Positions 1 through 6,804 are shown, counted from the stretch's first letter. The stretch is DNA of 10,164 bases from an uncultured Oscillospiraceae bacterium (GCA_910587395.1 CAJULJ010000082.1:1-10164); one strand, 5' to 3'. A program made the numbers and translations. The notes: generated by a model from the sequence alone, not told the origin.

Positions 1-127
1 TCTTCATTTTGTTGATTTAGCACAGTTCCCTTGATTTTTCAAACAAGGCCTAATCCCCGCAGCGGCATCTCCTACCCAGGTTTGCGAAAATAGTCGTTTT
101 TTGTCTGCCCATATCGCCAATCCCAAC

Positions 128-160
128 GCCCGAACAGCTTTGTGCTGTTCGGGCATTTTT
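128..160 (+). terminator. Rho-independent terminator upstream of the sigma-like gene
   Basis: A perfect 11-bp stem (128-138 with 144-154, GCCCGAACAGC paired with its complement) closes a 5-base loop and is followed by A plus five T, then GCTTTTT. This is the classic intrinsic terminator form for + strand transcripts. It probably ends a gene left of the window and insulates the sigma-like gene at 259. Positions 1-127 before it hold no gene that I can support. Confidence 0.85.
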
Positions 161-210
161 GCTTTTTCAGGGGATTGTCCTATCTGGCCCCGGTGTCGCG
201 GTCCGCTCTT

Positions 211-250
211 CCTGTTCAGATTTCGCACTTCCCCAAATCTGAACAGGAGG
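211..250 (+). promoter_or_regulatory. Perfect hairpin that sequesters the ribosome-binding site of the sigma-like gene
   Basis: Positions 211-223 (CCTGTTCAGATTT) are the exact reverse complement of 235-247, with an 11-base loop. The Shine-Dalgarno AGGAGG (245-250) starts inside the right arm, so in the folded mRNA its first three bases are paired and the rest lies at the stem base, 8 bases before ATG 259. This is seen directly. A role in translational control (thermometer or switch-like), or as a DNA operator dyad for a dimeric regulator, is inference. No T-run follows, so it is not a terminator. Confidence 0.6.
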
Positions 251-258
251 ATAACGCG

Positions 259-657
259 ATGGAAATTACCATCAAGAGATACAGCCGCAAACTGACCTAT
301 GAGGACGCCGCCACCCTGGACGAGTTTTGGGAGCTGGCCAAGCGCACCGAACGGAGCCTTGACCGGGAACAGCGGCGGCATTGGGACGGACGCGAATGTG
401 ACGAGTACATAATCGCCGCCCAGGGCGTTCTGCCCTACTGCGCCACCCCGGAGGAATTGGTCTGCCAGCGGGAGACGCTGGATGAAATTCTGGATGTGCT
501 GGCCCTCTGTACTCCCACCCAGCGGGAGCGGTTTCTGCTCTATGCGCTGTACGATTATAGCTATGCGGAGATCGGGCGGCTGTGCGGCTGTTCCAAGACC
601 GCAGTCTATGATAGCATTGAGGGCGTTCGGAAAAAGTTTTTCAAATTTTACCGTTAA
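259..657 (+). CDS. Small sigma-70 region-4-like regulator of a conjugative element
   Basis: This 132-residue protein resembles the short sigma-70 family proteins carried by Clostridia conjugative elements. Residues from about 75 to the end form a sigma region 4 helix-turn-helix: an LCTPTQRERFLL helix, then YSYAEIGRLCGCSKTAVYDSI as the helix-turn-helix, ending in a basic KKFFKFYR tail. There is no region 2, so it cannot open a promoter as a normal sigma factor and more likely modulates promoter recognition for element genes. I chose ATG 259 over the longer open frame from 142 because AGGAGG lies 8 bases upstream; the longer frame would run through the terminator at 128-160. That ribosome-binding site is inside a perfect hairpin. 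The next element genes follow on the same strand. Family assignment is good; target promoters are unknown. Confidence 0.85.
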   Translation: MEITIKRYSRKLTYEDAATLDEFWELAKRTERSLDREQRRHWDGRECDEYIIAAQGVLPYCATPEELVCQRETLDEILDVLALCTPTQRERFLLYALYDYSYAEIGRLCGCSKTAVYDSIEGVRKKFFKFYR

Positions 658-718
658 TCGCCCTGACGATCACCCCGGCATGATGGCTACCAGGTGAGGG
701 GCAAAAGCCTTATCACCG

Positions 719-961
719 GGAGGGACAAGCTGCTTTGGCGGCTTGTCCCTCCTATGCCAAGGAGGTCAAGATGTCAGCGATAAATCAGCTTCAGCAAGAG
801 TGCGTCCGTTTCTTACGGCGCACTTATACACCGTTCCGGTGTCGTGCGCCCTGCCGGGGGCGTTGCGTCCTTCGGACGCGATGGGGAGCTGCACTCCCCA
901 AACCCCTTGCACACCCGCAGGAAAGGAACACCCGCTTTGCGTCTGTTCCTTTCCTGCGGGT
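719..961 (+). other. Array of back-to-back perfect hairpins (structured RNA or DNA region)
   Basis: Six stem-loops lie in 243 bases: 719-752 (12 bp perfect, 10-base loop); 799-824 (6+4 bp, one bulge); 828-842 (6 bp, loop TTC); 865-879 (GCGTCC/GGACGC, loop TTC); 882-900 (7 bp); and 913-961 (18 bp perfect, 13-base loop). No T-runs follow them, so they are not simple terminators. The region lies between the sigma-like and cysteine-rich genes and overlaps a weak ORF (771-1043). It could be a folded leader or ncRNA, or single-stranded DNA structure such as a transfer or replication origin; the sequence alone does not decide. Confidence 0.6.
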
Positions 962-1043
962 CAGGTATCGTCAACGCCAGATTGGCACTCACGCTAAAAA
1001 CGCAAATCTGACGCTTTTAGGATTTTGCAGAGGGAGCGTGTGA
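771..1043 (+). CDS. Doubtful 90-residue ORF over the hairpin array
   Basis: A strong AAGGAGG (759-765) lies 5 bases before ATG 771, and the frame stays open for 90 codons to TGA 1041-1043, only one base before the start of the next gene. Those two facts favour translation, perhaps coupled to the downstream gene. Against it, the protein is basic and Arg/Pro/Cys-rich, starts MSAINQLQQECVRFLRRTY, matches no family I know, and most of its length is dictated by perfect inverted repeats. It may instead be a leader ORF whose translation alters folding of the hairpins, or not a protein gene at all. Confidence 0.35.
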   Translation: MSAINQLQQECVRFLRRTYTPFRCRAPCRGRCVLRTRWGAALPKPLAHPQERNTRFASVPFLRVRYRQRQIGTHAKNANLTLLGFCRGSV

Positions 1044-1044
1044 A

Positions 1045-1413
1045 ATGGGCGCATCCGAAATCCCACACATGACCTATCAACAGTACCGGACGGCCCGGAG
1101 GCTGGTGCGGGAGTGCTGCAACTATGATTGCGGAAACTGCCTGCTCTTAGACAACGGCGAGGAATGCATCTGCCCGCAAAGCATCACCTATTCCCTAATC
1201 TGCAAATGGTTCCGCGCCGCCGTCCTTCCGCTGGATGCTGGCCTGTATGCCGCATTGTTCCCGCCCCCCTCTGTCAGACGGCGGCGCTGCCGGGAGTGTG
1301 GAAGATTGTTTGCCCCACCCAGGCACAACACCCTTTACTGCTCCACCTGTGCTGCAGAACGGGCCAAACGGAGTAAGCGGACATGGGCCAGGAAAAACCG
1401 GGCTGATGTGTAG
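1045..1413 (+). CDS. Cysteine-rich VLP-type protein of a conjugative element
   Basis: This 122-residue protein has eleven cysteines at 24, 25, 29, 32, 41, 43, 53, 82, 85, 99 and 102. The N-terminal part (about 9-60: MTYQQYRTARRLVRECCNYD, then CGNC, CICPQS and ICKWF) is the pattern of the Cys_rich_VLP family found in Firmicutes conjugative elements. The two CxxC pairs at 82-85 and 99-102 look like a zinc ribbon, followed by a basic tail suited to nucleic-acid binding. AGGGAG sits 8 bases before ATG 1045, which supports this start over the internal Met at residue 9. It lies between the sigma-like gene and repA, an order I associate with such elements. Biochemical function is unknown; DNA or RNA binding is inferred from cysteines and charge. 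Confidence 0.8.
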   Translation: MGASEIPHMTYQQYRTARRLVRECCNYDCGNCLLLDNGEECICPQSITYSLICKWFRAAVLPLDAGLYAALFPPPSVRRRRCRECGRLFAPPRHNTLYCSTCAAERAKRSKRTWARKNRADV

Positions 1414-1439
1414 AAAAAGTACCCGCTGAAAATGCAGTA

Positions 1440-1481
1440 ATATCAGGGCTTTCAAGACCGCCCTCAATGGGGGCCTGATAT
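1440..1481 (+). terminator. Possible weak terminator or leader hairpin before repA
   Basis: ATATCAGG (1440-1447) pairs with CCTGATAT (1474-1481), with a further GCCC/GGGG pairing inside. It is followed by ATTTCCTTTCC, a poor T-run. It lies 26 bases after the stop of the cysteine-rich gene and about 78 bases before the repA start. It could end the upstream unit or act as an attenuator for repA. The rest of the 1414-1558 gap shows only a small GGGCC/GGCCC stem near 1510. Confidence 0.35.
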
Positions 1482-1558
1482 ATTTCCTTTCCACTCCCGA
1501 AAACGGGCCTCTAACGGCCCCGGCGGTCTGACAGCCCCACACCAAGGAGGCCAACACC

Positions 1559-1969
1559 ATGACTGACTACATGGCGGTAGATACCGATTTGCCGCCCTAT
1601 TTCCCCTACCCTCAATTCCTGATGGATATGCCGCTGTCCCATACTGCTGCCCTGACCTATGCGCTCCTGCTGGACAGGGCGCACCTCTCCCAGCTTAATG
1701 GATGGACAGACGAGGCCGGGCGGGTCTATCTCATTTTCCCCGTGGAGAAGATTGCGGCGGCGCTGAAACGCAGCCTTTCATCAGCCAAGAACGTGTCAGC
1801 GCCGGGGCGATTTTGTAGTTTTTCGCCGAACAGAAAATGTCGAAAAATGGCGGGTAAAGGTGTACAGCCTTTGGATAATTATACTTGCCGTTTTTGCCTG
1901 TCAAGCCTAAAACAAGCTGATAAATCAGGGCTTGACAGGCTTCAAGCCGGCAAGCTGGCTAGTGTATAA
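1559..1969 (+). pseudogene. Replication initiator RepA_N, truncated after 78 codons by a mobile element
   Basis: The first 78 residues match the N-terminal winged-helix region of RepA_N-type initiators: the PYFPYPQFLMDMPLS segment, then LTYALLLDRAHLSQLNGWTD and GRVYLIFPVEKIAAAL. Full proteins of this family are usually some 250 residues or more. AAGGAGG sits 8 bases before ATG 1559, so the start is normal. At codon 79 the reading frame runs into the element that begins at 1794 and ends on chance codons at 1969; the last ~58 residues are element sequence, not RepA. The C-terminal replication functions are gone, so the product is probably inactive. In conjugative elements such initiators support replication of the excised circle; losing it suggests an element that can no longer maintain itself. 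Confidence 0.8.
1794..1830 (+). repeat. Left terminal inverted repeat of the fold-back element
   Basis: It begins TGTCAGCGCC and ends TTTTTCGCCGAA. Those two blocks match the complement of the right end exactly; the bases between them are diverged and differ by one in length. Confidence 0.75.
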
Positions 1970-3690
1970 GGCTGCATAATACCTGTATGCCATCCAGCAA
2001 AAAACGACATTCCATTTCGGCGAAAAATGACATTTTGAAATGGCGCTGACAGCTCGTCGCTCCACCAGGCTTTATAGATGTAGAAGCTGTCCTTTTTCGT
2101 CTTGCGGTCAAAGGTGACGATGCCCTTGTGGTTCATGCCGGGTTCACCACCCTGGTCCCGGGCGTCGGCGGCGAAGTCGAACATGTTCCACAGGTGGGTG
2201 GCCCACAGGTAGGGGTGCTTGGCGAAGCACTCCAGCATGTACTCGTTGTACACACACTGGTATTCCTCGGTGTGGTCCCCCCGGCGGGGCCTGGAGGAAT
2301 GGAGGTTGGGCATGGCCTCGCAGCCGTACTCCGAGTACCCTAGCGGGCGCTTGGGGTAACGCAGGTGGAAGAAGCCCATCCACAGGTCGTTCAAAAACAG
2401 CCCGGGCACGTACCAGCCCAGATACAGATTCCAGCTCACCAGGTCGGTGATGTGGGCGGATCTGTTGAAGGGCCCGCACATGGCGTAGCAGGCCAGGGTG
2501 GTCAGGCGGGTGGGGTCCAGCTCATGGTACAGGTCGTTGAGGGCCCGGTGGTTGTCCAGCATGTCCGCCTTGTCCCTGGTGGAGATGGTGATCTCGTTGG
2601 ACACCCCCCACACCACGATGCAGGGGTGGTTGTAGTTCTGCGCCACCAGCTCCCTGGCCTGGGACAGGGTATTCTCCCGCCCGTTGGGCATGTGCTCGGA
2701 GATATAGGGGATCTCCGCCCACACCACCATGCCGTACTGGTCGCACAGGTCGTAGAAATACTGGTCGTGCTGGTAATGGGCCAGCCGGATGGTGTTGGCC
2801 CCCACCTCCCGGATCATGGCCATGTCGGTGTCGTGGTGCTCCCTGGTGATGGCGTTGCCGATGCCCTTCCAGTCCTGGTGGCGGCTGACGCCGTGGAGGG
2901 GGTAGCTGCGCCCATTGAGGAAGAAGCCCTGGCCGGGGTCCACAAAGAAGTCCCGGACGCCGAATCGGGCGCTGATCTGGTCCACCTTCCTGCCGTCCAC
3001 GGTGAGGGTAGCCACGGCGGTGTAAAGGTAGGGAGCCTTCACGCCGTCCCACAGGTGGACGTCGGGCAGGGACAGCTTGACGTTGGGCAGGTCGGCGGCG
3101 GCGACTTCGTTCCCGCCGCCGTCTTGGATTGCGATGTGGACCTGGCCCTCCTCGCAATTCCGCCAGGTATTTATCACCACCTCGCCTTGGGTGTAGTTCT
3201 CCACCGGCTTGGCCGTGACCTTGATGCCGGGGCCGCCAAAACGATCCATGTCAAAATGGAATTTATTTACGACGATCAGGCTCACGTCCCGGTAGATGCC
3301 GCCGTAGAAGGTGAAGTCCGCCTTCTGGGGGTACACCCGGTCGTTGCGGCTGTTGTCCACATGGACGGTGAGGGCGTTCTCGTCCTTCAAAAAGTCCGTC
3401 ACGTCCCAGCGGAAGGTGGAGTAGCCCCCGTCGTGGGTCCCCACCTCGGCGCCGTTCAGTTCCACCTTCGCCGAGGCGTTCACCCCCCGGAACTCCAGGT
3501 AGACCCGCTGGTCCGCCTCCAGCTCCGGTCTGGGGAAGGCCTTTTCATAGACGCACGTCCCCCGCCAGTAGTCGTTGCCTCCGTCCTGGCCGTCGATGGC
3601 GTTCCAGGTGTGGGGAAGGTCCACCGGGACTGATGAACCATCTGGACCGATAAAGGTCCATCCTTTGTTCATGGATACTACTTTTCTCAT
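1942..3690 (-). CDS. Glycoside hydrolase family 2, beta-galactosidase-like, C-terminus replaced by mobile-element sequence
   Basis: This is a retaining GH2 enzyme that would release beta-linked galactose (or glucuronic acid) from oligosaccharides. No signal peptide is seen, so it is probably cytoplasmic. The jelly-roll sugar-binding domain covers about 1-150 (LPHTWNAIDGQDGGNDYWRG), the Ig-like domain about 150-260 and the TIM barrel from about 265. Acid/base is Glu366 in WGVSNE and nucleophile Glu454 in GYSEYGCEA; Asn520-His-Lys522 recalls the NxK seen in glucuronidases but also occurs in related galactosidases. Native sequence stops at residue 546, just after KAWWSDE, at 2052. The last 36 residues are read from the mobile element. 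Relatives with extra C-terminal domains run to about 800 residues. I chose ATG 3690 over 3696 because GAGG lies 7 bases before it. GH3 lies 77 bases upstream. Confidence 0.88.
   Translation of the reverse strand: MRKVVSMNKGWTFIGPDGSSVPVDLPHTWNAIDGQDGGNDYWRGTCVYEKAFPRPELEADQRVYLEFRGVNASAKVELNGAEVGTHDGGYSTFRWDVTDFLKDENALTVHVDNSRNDRVYPQKADFTFYGGIYRDVSLIVVNKFHFDMDRFGGPGIKVTAKPVENYTQGEVVINTWRNCEEGQVHIAIQDGGGNEVAAADLPNVKLSLPDVHLWDGVKAPYLYTAVATLTVDGRKVDQISARFGVRDFFVDPGQGFFLNGRSYPLHGVSRHQDWKGIGNAITREHHDTDMAMIREVGANTIRLAHYQHDQYFYDLCDQYGMVVWAEIPYISEHMPNGRENTLSQARELVAQNYNHPCIVVWGVSNEITISTRDKADMLDNHRALNDLYHELDPTRLTTLACYAMCGPFNRSAHITDLVSWNLYLGWYVPGLFLNDLWMGFFHLRYPKRPLGYSEYGCEAMPNLHSSRPRRGDHTEEYQCVYNEYMLECFAKHPYLWATHLWNMFDFAADARDQGGEPGMNHKGIVTFDRKTKKDSFYIYKAWWSDELSAPFQNVIFRRNGMSFFAGWHTGIMQPYTLASLPA
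2016..2051 (-). repeat. Right terminal inverted repeat of the fold-back element
   Basis: Read on the - strand it starts TGTCAGCGCC and then carries TGTCATTTTTCGCCGAA. It mirrors 1794-1830. Bases beyond 2051 are GH2 coding sequence. Confidence 0.75.
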
Positions 3691-3715
3691 GGTCATTCCT
3701 CACAGACTTTATTAA

Positions 3716-3755
3716 AATGGCGGCGGTGGGACCTGGCAGTCCTGCCGCCGCCATT
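3716..3755 (-). terminator. Strong hairpin between the GH3 and GH2 genes
   Basis: AATGGCGGCGG (3716-3726) pairs perfectly with CCGCCGCCATT (3745-3755), with a further inner GGAC/GTCC pairing. On the - strand it is followed by TTTAATAAAG. It begins 12 bases after the GH3 stop and ends 25 bases before the GH2 start, leaving almost no room for a GH2 promoter. It therefore probably attenuates read-through or protects the GH3 mRNA 3' end. Confidence 0.65.
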
Positions 3756-3767
3756 CAGCGCATAGAA

Positions 3768-6700
3768 TCAAGATTCAATTGTTGGGGTGTCTTTTTTGCC
3801 TTTTTTAACTGTCTTGACCAGCATGAAGATGGAGCCGACGGCCAGCACACCGAAGACCACATCGGCGGCAATCAGGGCGTTCTTCCACCAGGGGCGGATC
3901 TCAATGACCTGCATATTGGCGCTGACGCCGTTCATGGCGTTGGAGTTGGCCACGGTGTACAGGATGTGCTTGGTAGCCTCCTTCATAGCAGCGACAACAG
4001 TGGGATCGTCCTTGTAGTCCATGAGCTTGCCAGTCCATTTGGTGGAATCATTGCAGTCCCAGGCGTCGCCACCGGCCAGAACGCCGTTGACCACGTCCAT
4101 GTAGTTATTGCTGTTGGAGAAGTCGGTGAGGGCGAAGCCGGGCATACCCCACTCACCCCGGAGGATGCCGGTGAGCAGGCCCTTGTCACCGCCGGCCCAG
4201 GTACAGCCCATGCGGTTGAAAGAGGTCATGACGGAGTAAGCGCCGGACTCCACCACAGGGTACTCGAAGGCCTGGAGGTAGATTTCCCGAGCGGCCTGCT
4301 CATTGGTCCAGACGGAGATACCGTCCCGGGCGGTCTCCTGGTCGTTGAGGGCGAAGTGCTTCATGTAGACGTACACGCCCTTGGACTGGATACCGGCCAC
4401 CTCGGCGGCACAGGTCTTGCCGGAGATGAAGGGGTCCTCGGAGTAATACTCAAAGTTGCGCCCGCTGTAGGGAGTGCGGTGGATGTTCACGCCGGGGCCG
4501 TAGATGCCGGAATAGGCCTTGCCGTTGGCCAGCAGGCAGTCGTTGCCCACAGAGCGGCCCATGCTCTCGGCGATCTCCGGGTCAAAGGTGGCGGCCAGCA
4601 AGTCCTCGGAGGTGTAACTGGTGGAGGAGCCGCCGCCGGTGAGGGTGGCCGTGATGCCCTGGGGGCCATTCTCGTCCTTGGTGGCGGGCTTGCCCACGCT
4701 GGCCACAGGGGCGGTGGCGTGGTAGGCCTGGCCGATGAGCTTGGCCATCTCGTTGAAGGTCACTTGATCCACCAGGTCGTCCCAGGTGTAACTCTGACCA
4801 TCGATCTCTACTGTGCCATCGATCGGCACGCCGATGAACTGGGCCAGCATCAGTTTTCCCTCCTTGCCCACGGTGGGCATGGTGCCGGAGGTGTTCTTCT
4901 GGTACAGAGCATTCATTTCCGCCACCATGTCGTCGGAGGCAGCCAGCTGGAAGGCCGCTTTGTAGCTGGTGGGGGTGATGTTGGCTTTGGGGAAGGTCCC
5001 CTCCCAGTCGGAGCGGGTCAGATAGACGATGCCGCCGCTGTTGTCGCCCTCCCGGCGGTTCAGGTCGGCGTGGTCCAGTTGGTTGACGATCTCCGCGCCG
5101 GTGGCAGAGGACACCGCAAACACTTCGTTGTCCTGAGCCGCCACGGTGTGCTTGGCGGCAAACTCGGCCTTGCCCTCCACCGGGGTGCCCTTGGCGGCCA
5201 GGATGTTGTTCAAAGCCTCGTGGGCACCGTTGCCGCAGGCGAAGTAGTAGTCGCCAGCGTCCAGGATATAGGAGCCCACGCCGTTGGCGTCGTAGGCCCG
5301 CATCTCCTCCTTGGGCACATCCACGGTGAAGGTAACGGTCTGTCCCGCAGGCACGTCCTGTTTCTGGAAGCCCACCAGCTCCACCGCCGCCTTTTCAATG
5401 CCGTTGGCCTTGTCGTAGTCGGTGTAGGGGGACTGCATATAGATTTCCACCACCTCGCGGCCATCCACGTCGGAGGTGTTGGTCACGTCCACGGTGAAGG
5501 TGAACTTGTCCCCGTCCTCGACCATGGAGTAGTTGGCGTACTCAAAGGTGCTGTAGCTCAGGCCGTAGCCGAAGGGGAAGGCCACGGTCTTGTCGTAGTC
5601 GAAATCGCCCGCGTTGCCTTGGCCTAGCACCACGTCCTCATACCGGGTCTCGTAGTAGCGGTAGCCGATGTAGATGCCCTCCTGGTAGGCCACATAATAT
5701 TCGTTGTTGGTGCCCTTGAAGCTCAGGCCCTTCGCCGCGGCGTTGGTGTAGCTGGTGGCGTGGGCGTTCTGGATGGCGGGGGAGGTCAGGTTGTCATAGC
5801 AGTAGGTGTCCACCAGCTTGCCGGAGGGGTTCACCGTGCCGTTGAGCAGGTCGCCGATGGCGTTGATGCCGCTCTGGCCAACCTCGCCTACCCAGAGGCA
5901 GGCGTCCACGCCGTAGTCGGTGCCGCATACATCGGGGTTTAGGAAGTCCATCTCCACCGCGTTGGCCACGTTCAGCAGGACGATGATCTTCTTCAGATCG
6001 CCGCTCTGCTTGAGCTCGGCCAGCTTGCCCAGCAGGTCCTGCTCCTCCTTGGAGAGCTGGAGAATATTGCCGTTGCCGTCCCCGGCGCTGTGCCAAGGCA
6101 GATCCGCGCCCTCGCCGCACACGCGGGAGATCACAAAGATGGCGGCGTCGCCGTACTCCTTGACGCTGCTCCACTCCCCGCTGCCGTAGGCGCTCAGGGG
6201 AACCTCGTTGGTGGTGTATTCGGAGTTGTCAAAAATGTAGTTGTTCAGGCTGCCGGACGCCTGGGTGCGGCCATAGTCCTTGCCCGCGCCCTCGGTGTAG
6301 AAGGACCACATGGTGGGGTTGACGGAGAAGCCGTCGTCCTCCAGGGCCTGCTTCAGGGTCTTGGCATTGTCGGTTTTCATCCCACCGGAGCCGGTGCCGC
6401 CGTAGACGAACCGGGCGGAGTTGATGCTGGCCAGGGTGATCTTCGCGCCGGAGGCCAGGGGTAGGGCATTGTCCCGGTTCAACATCAGGACGGAGCCCCC
6501 CGCCACGATGCTCTCCACGACCTGCTCACCCTGCTTCACCTGCTCGGCGCTGGTGAAGTCCGCCTCAAACCAGGTCTTGCCCTCGTCGCCGATGGTCTTG
6601 GAGCTCTCCGTCCCCAGCACCATGTTGATGATGCCCTCATAGTTGTTGGCGATGGGGGTGGCAACCACGAACAGGATGAAGAACAGGGTGAACACGATAG

Positions 6701-6776
6701 ACAGCGCGGTCCAGAGCCCTTTGCCCTTCACCTTTGCCTTCGGTTTGGCTGTCCCTTTTTCCTTTTTACCCTTCAC
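3768..6776 (-). CDS. Membrane-anchored family 3 glycoside hydrolase with reversed domain order
   Basis: This 1002-residue protein is a beta-glucosidase/xylosidase-like enzyme. A lysine-rich start and transmembrane helix at about 21-43 place the enzyme outside the cell; a second helix at about 967-988 with a lysine-rich tail anchors the C-terminus. Between them the order is GH3 C-terminal-type domain (about 85-415: GGSVLMLNRDNALPL, GEGADLPW, FPFGYGLSYSTFEY), fibronectin-like domain (about 425-510), then the catalytic TIM barrel (about 620-930: NGPQGI, GPGVNIHRTPYSGRNFEYYS, KHFALND). The nucleophile is Asp885 in GFALTDFSN. Most GH3 enzymes have the barrel first; permuted forms are known in gut Firmicutes. 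The start is GTG 6776 with AGGAGG 8 bases upstream. The neighbouring lipoproteins and GH2 suggest stepwise glycan breakdown. Substrate cannot be read from sequence. Confidence 0.92.
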   Translation of the reverse strand: MKGKKEKGTAKPKAKVKGKGLWTALSIVFTLFFILFVVATPIANNYEGIINMVLGTESSKTIGDEGKTWFEADFTSAEQVKQGEQVVESIVAGGSVLMLNRDNALPLASGAKITLASINSARFVYGGTGSGGMKTDNAKTLKQALEDDGFSVNPTMWSFYTEGAGKDYGRTQASGSLNNYIFDNSEYTTNEVPLSAYGSGEWSSVKEYGDAAIFVISRVCGEGADLPWHSAGDGNGNILQLSKEEQDLLGKLAELKQSGDLKKIIVLLNVANAVEMDFLNPDVCGTDYGVDACLWVGEVGQSGINAIGDLLNGTVNPSGKLVDTYCYDNLTSPAIQNAHATSYTNAAAKGLSFKGTNNEYYVAYQEGIYIGYRYYETRYEDVVLGQGNAGDFDYDKTVAFPFGYGLSYSTFEYANYSMVEDGDKFTFTVDVTNTSDVDGREVVEIYMQSPYTDYDKANGIEKAAVELVGFQKQDVPAGQTVTFTVDVPKEEMRAYDANGVGSYILDAGDYYFACGNGAHEALNNILAAKGTPVEGKAEFAAKHTVAAQDNEVFAVSSATGAEIVNQLDHADLNRREGDNSGGIVYLTRSDWEGTFPKANITPTSYKAAFQLAASDDMVAEMNALYQKNTSGTMPTVGKEGKLMLAQFIGVPIDGTVEIDGQSYTWDDLVDQVTFNEMAKLIGQAYHATAPVASVGKPATKDENGPQGITATLTGGGSSTSYTSEDLLAATFDPEIAESMGRSVGNDCLLANGKAYSGIYGPGVNIHRTPYSGRNFEYYSEDPFISGKTCAAEVAGIQSKGVYVYMKHFALNDQETARDGISVWTNEQAAREIYLQAFEYPVVESGAYSVMTSFNRMGCTWAGGDKGLLTGILRGEWGMPGFALTDFSNSNNYMDVVNGVLAGGDAWDCNDSTKWTGKLMDYKDDPTVVAAMKEATKHILYTVANSNAMNGVSANMQVIEIRPWWKNALIAADVVFGVLAVGSIFMLVKTVKKGKKDTPTIES

Positions 6777-6804
6777 TGTCAGTTCCTCCTTTTCTAAAAC
6801 CGAA

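Larger units (their letters stand above)
1794..2051. mobile_element. 258-bp fold-back element (MITE-like), probably IS21-family derived
   Basis: The ends are inverted: TGTCAGCGCC at 1794-1803 and GGCGCTGACA at 2042-2051. Inside lies a second matched block, TTTTTCGCCGAA (1819-1830) against its complement (2016-2027), then AATGTCG on both sides. Each end carries two copies of a repeat of the form AATGTCnTTTTTCGCC, resembling the multiple subterminal transposase sites of IS21-type elements. The interior is also palindromic: CAGCCTT/AAGGCTG (1865-1871/1968-1974), CTTGCCG/CGGCAAG (1884-1890/1948-1954) and a perfect 12-bp stem (1896-1907/1929-1940). There is no transposase gene. Flanks (CAAGAACG left, GCTCGTCG right) share no target duplication. 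Family naming is from memory of end structure and is tentative. Confidence 0.75.

Noticed and set aside
159..186. Possible + strand promoter (TTGCTT, 16 bases, TATCTG) for the sigma-like gene
   Set aside because: The -35 overlaps the T-run of a terminator and the -10 is poor; it cannot be told from chance.
4..381. - strand open frame over the left edge
   Set aside because: It crosses a strong + strand terminator and overlaps the sigma-like gene; no ribosome-binding site or recognisable motif.
719..961. CRISPR array
   Set aside because: The repeats are inverted and of differing sequence; there are no regularly spaced direct repeats or cas genes.
2131..2140. Asn-His-Lys in GH2 taken as proof of a beta-glucuronidase
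   Set aside because: A similar N-x-K-G segment is also found in beta-galactosidase-type GH2 enzymes, so it does not settle the substrate.
2365..3633. Long + strand open frame (about 420 codons) opposite GH2
   Set aside because: It is antisense to a well-supported GH2 gene, is Val/Gly/His-rich in the manner of a shadow frame of high-GC DNA, and has no motif.
3717..5627. 636-codon + strand open frame opposite GH3
   Set aside because: Composition is repetitive Gly/Val/His without domains; the - strand GH3 frame carries all family motifs and a good ribosome-binding site.
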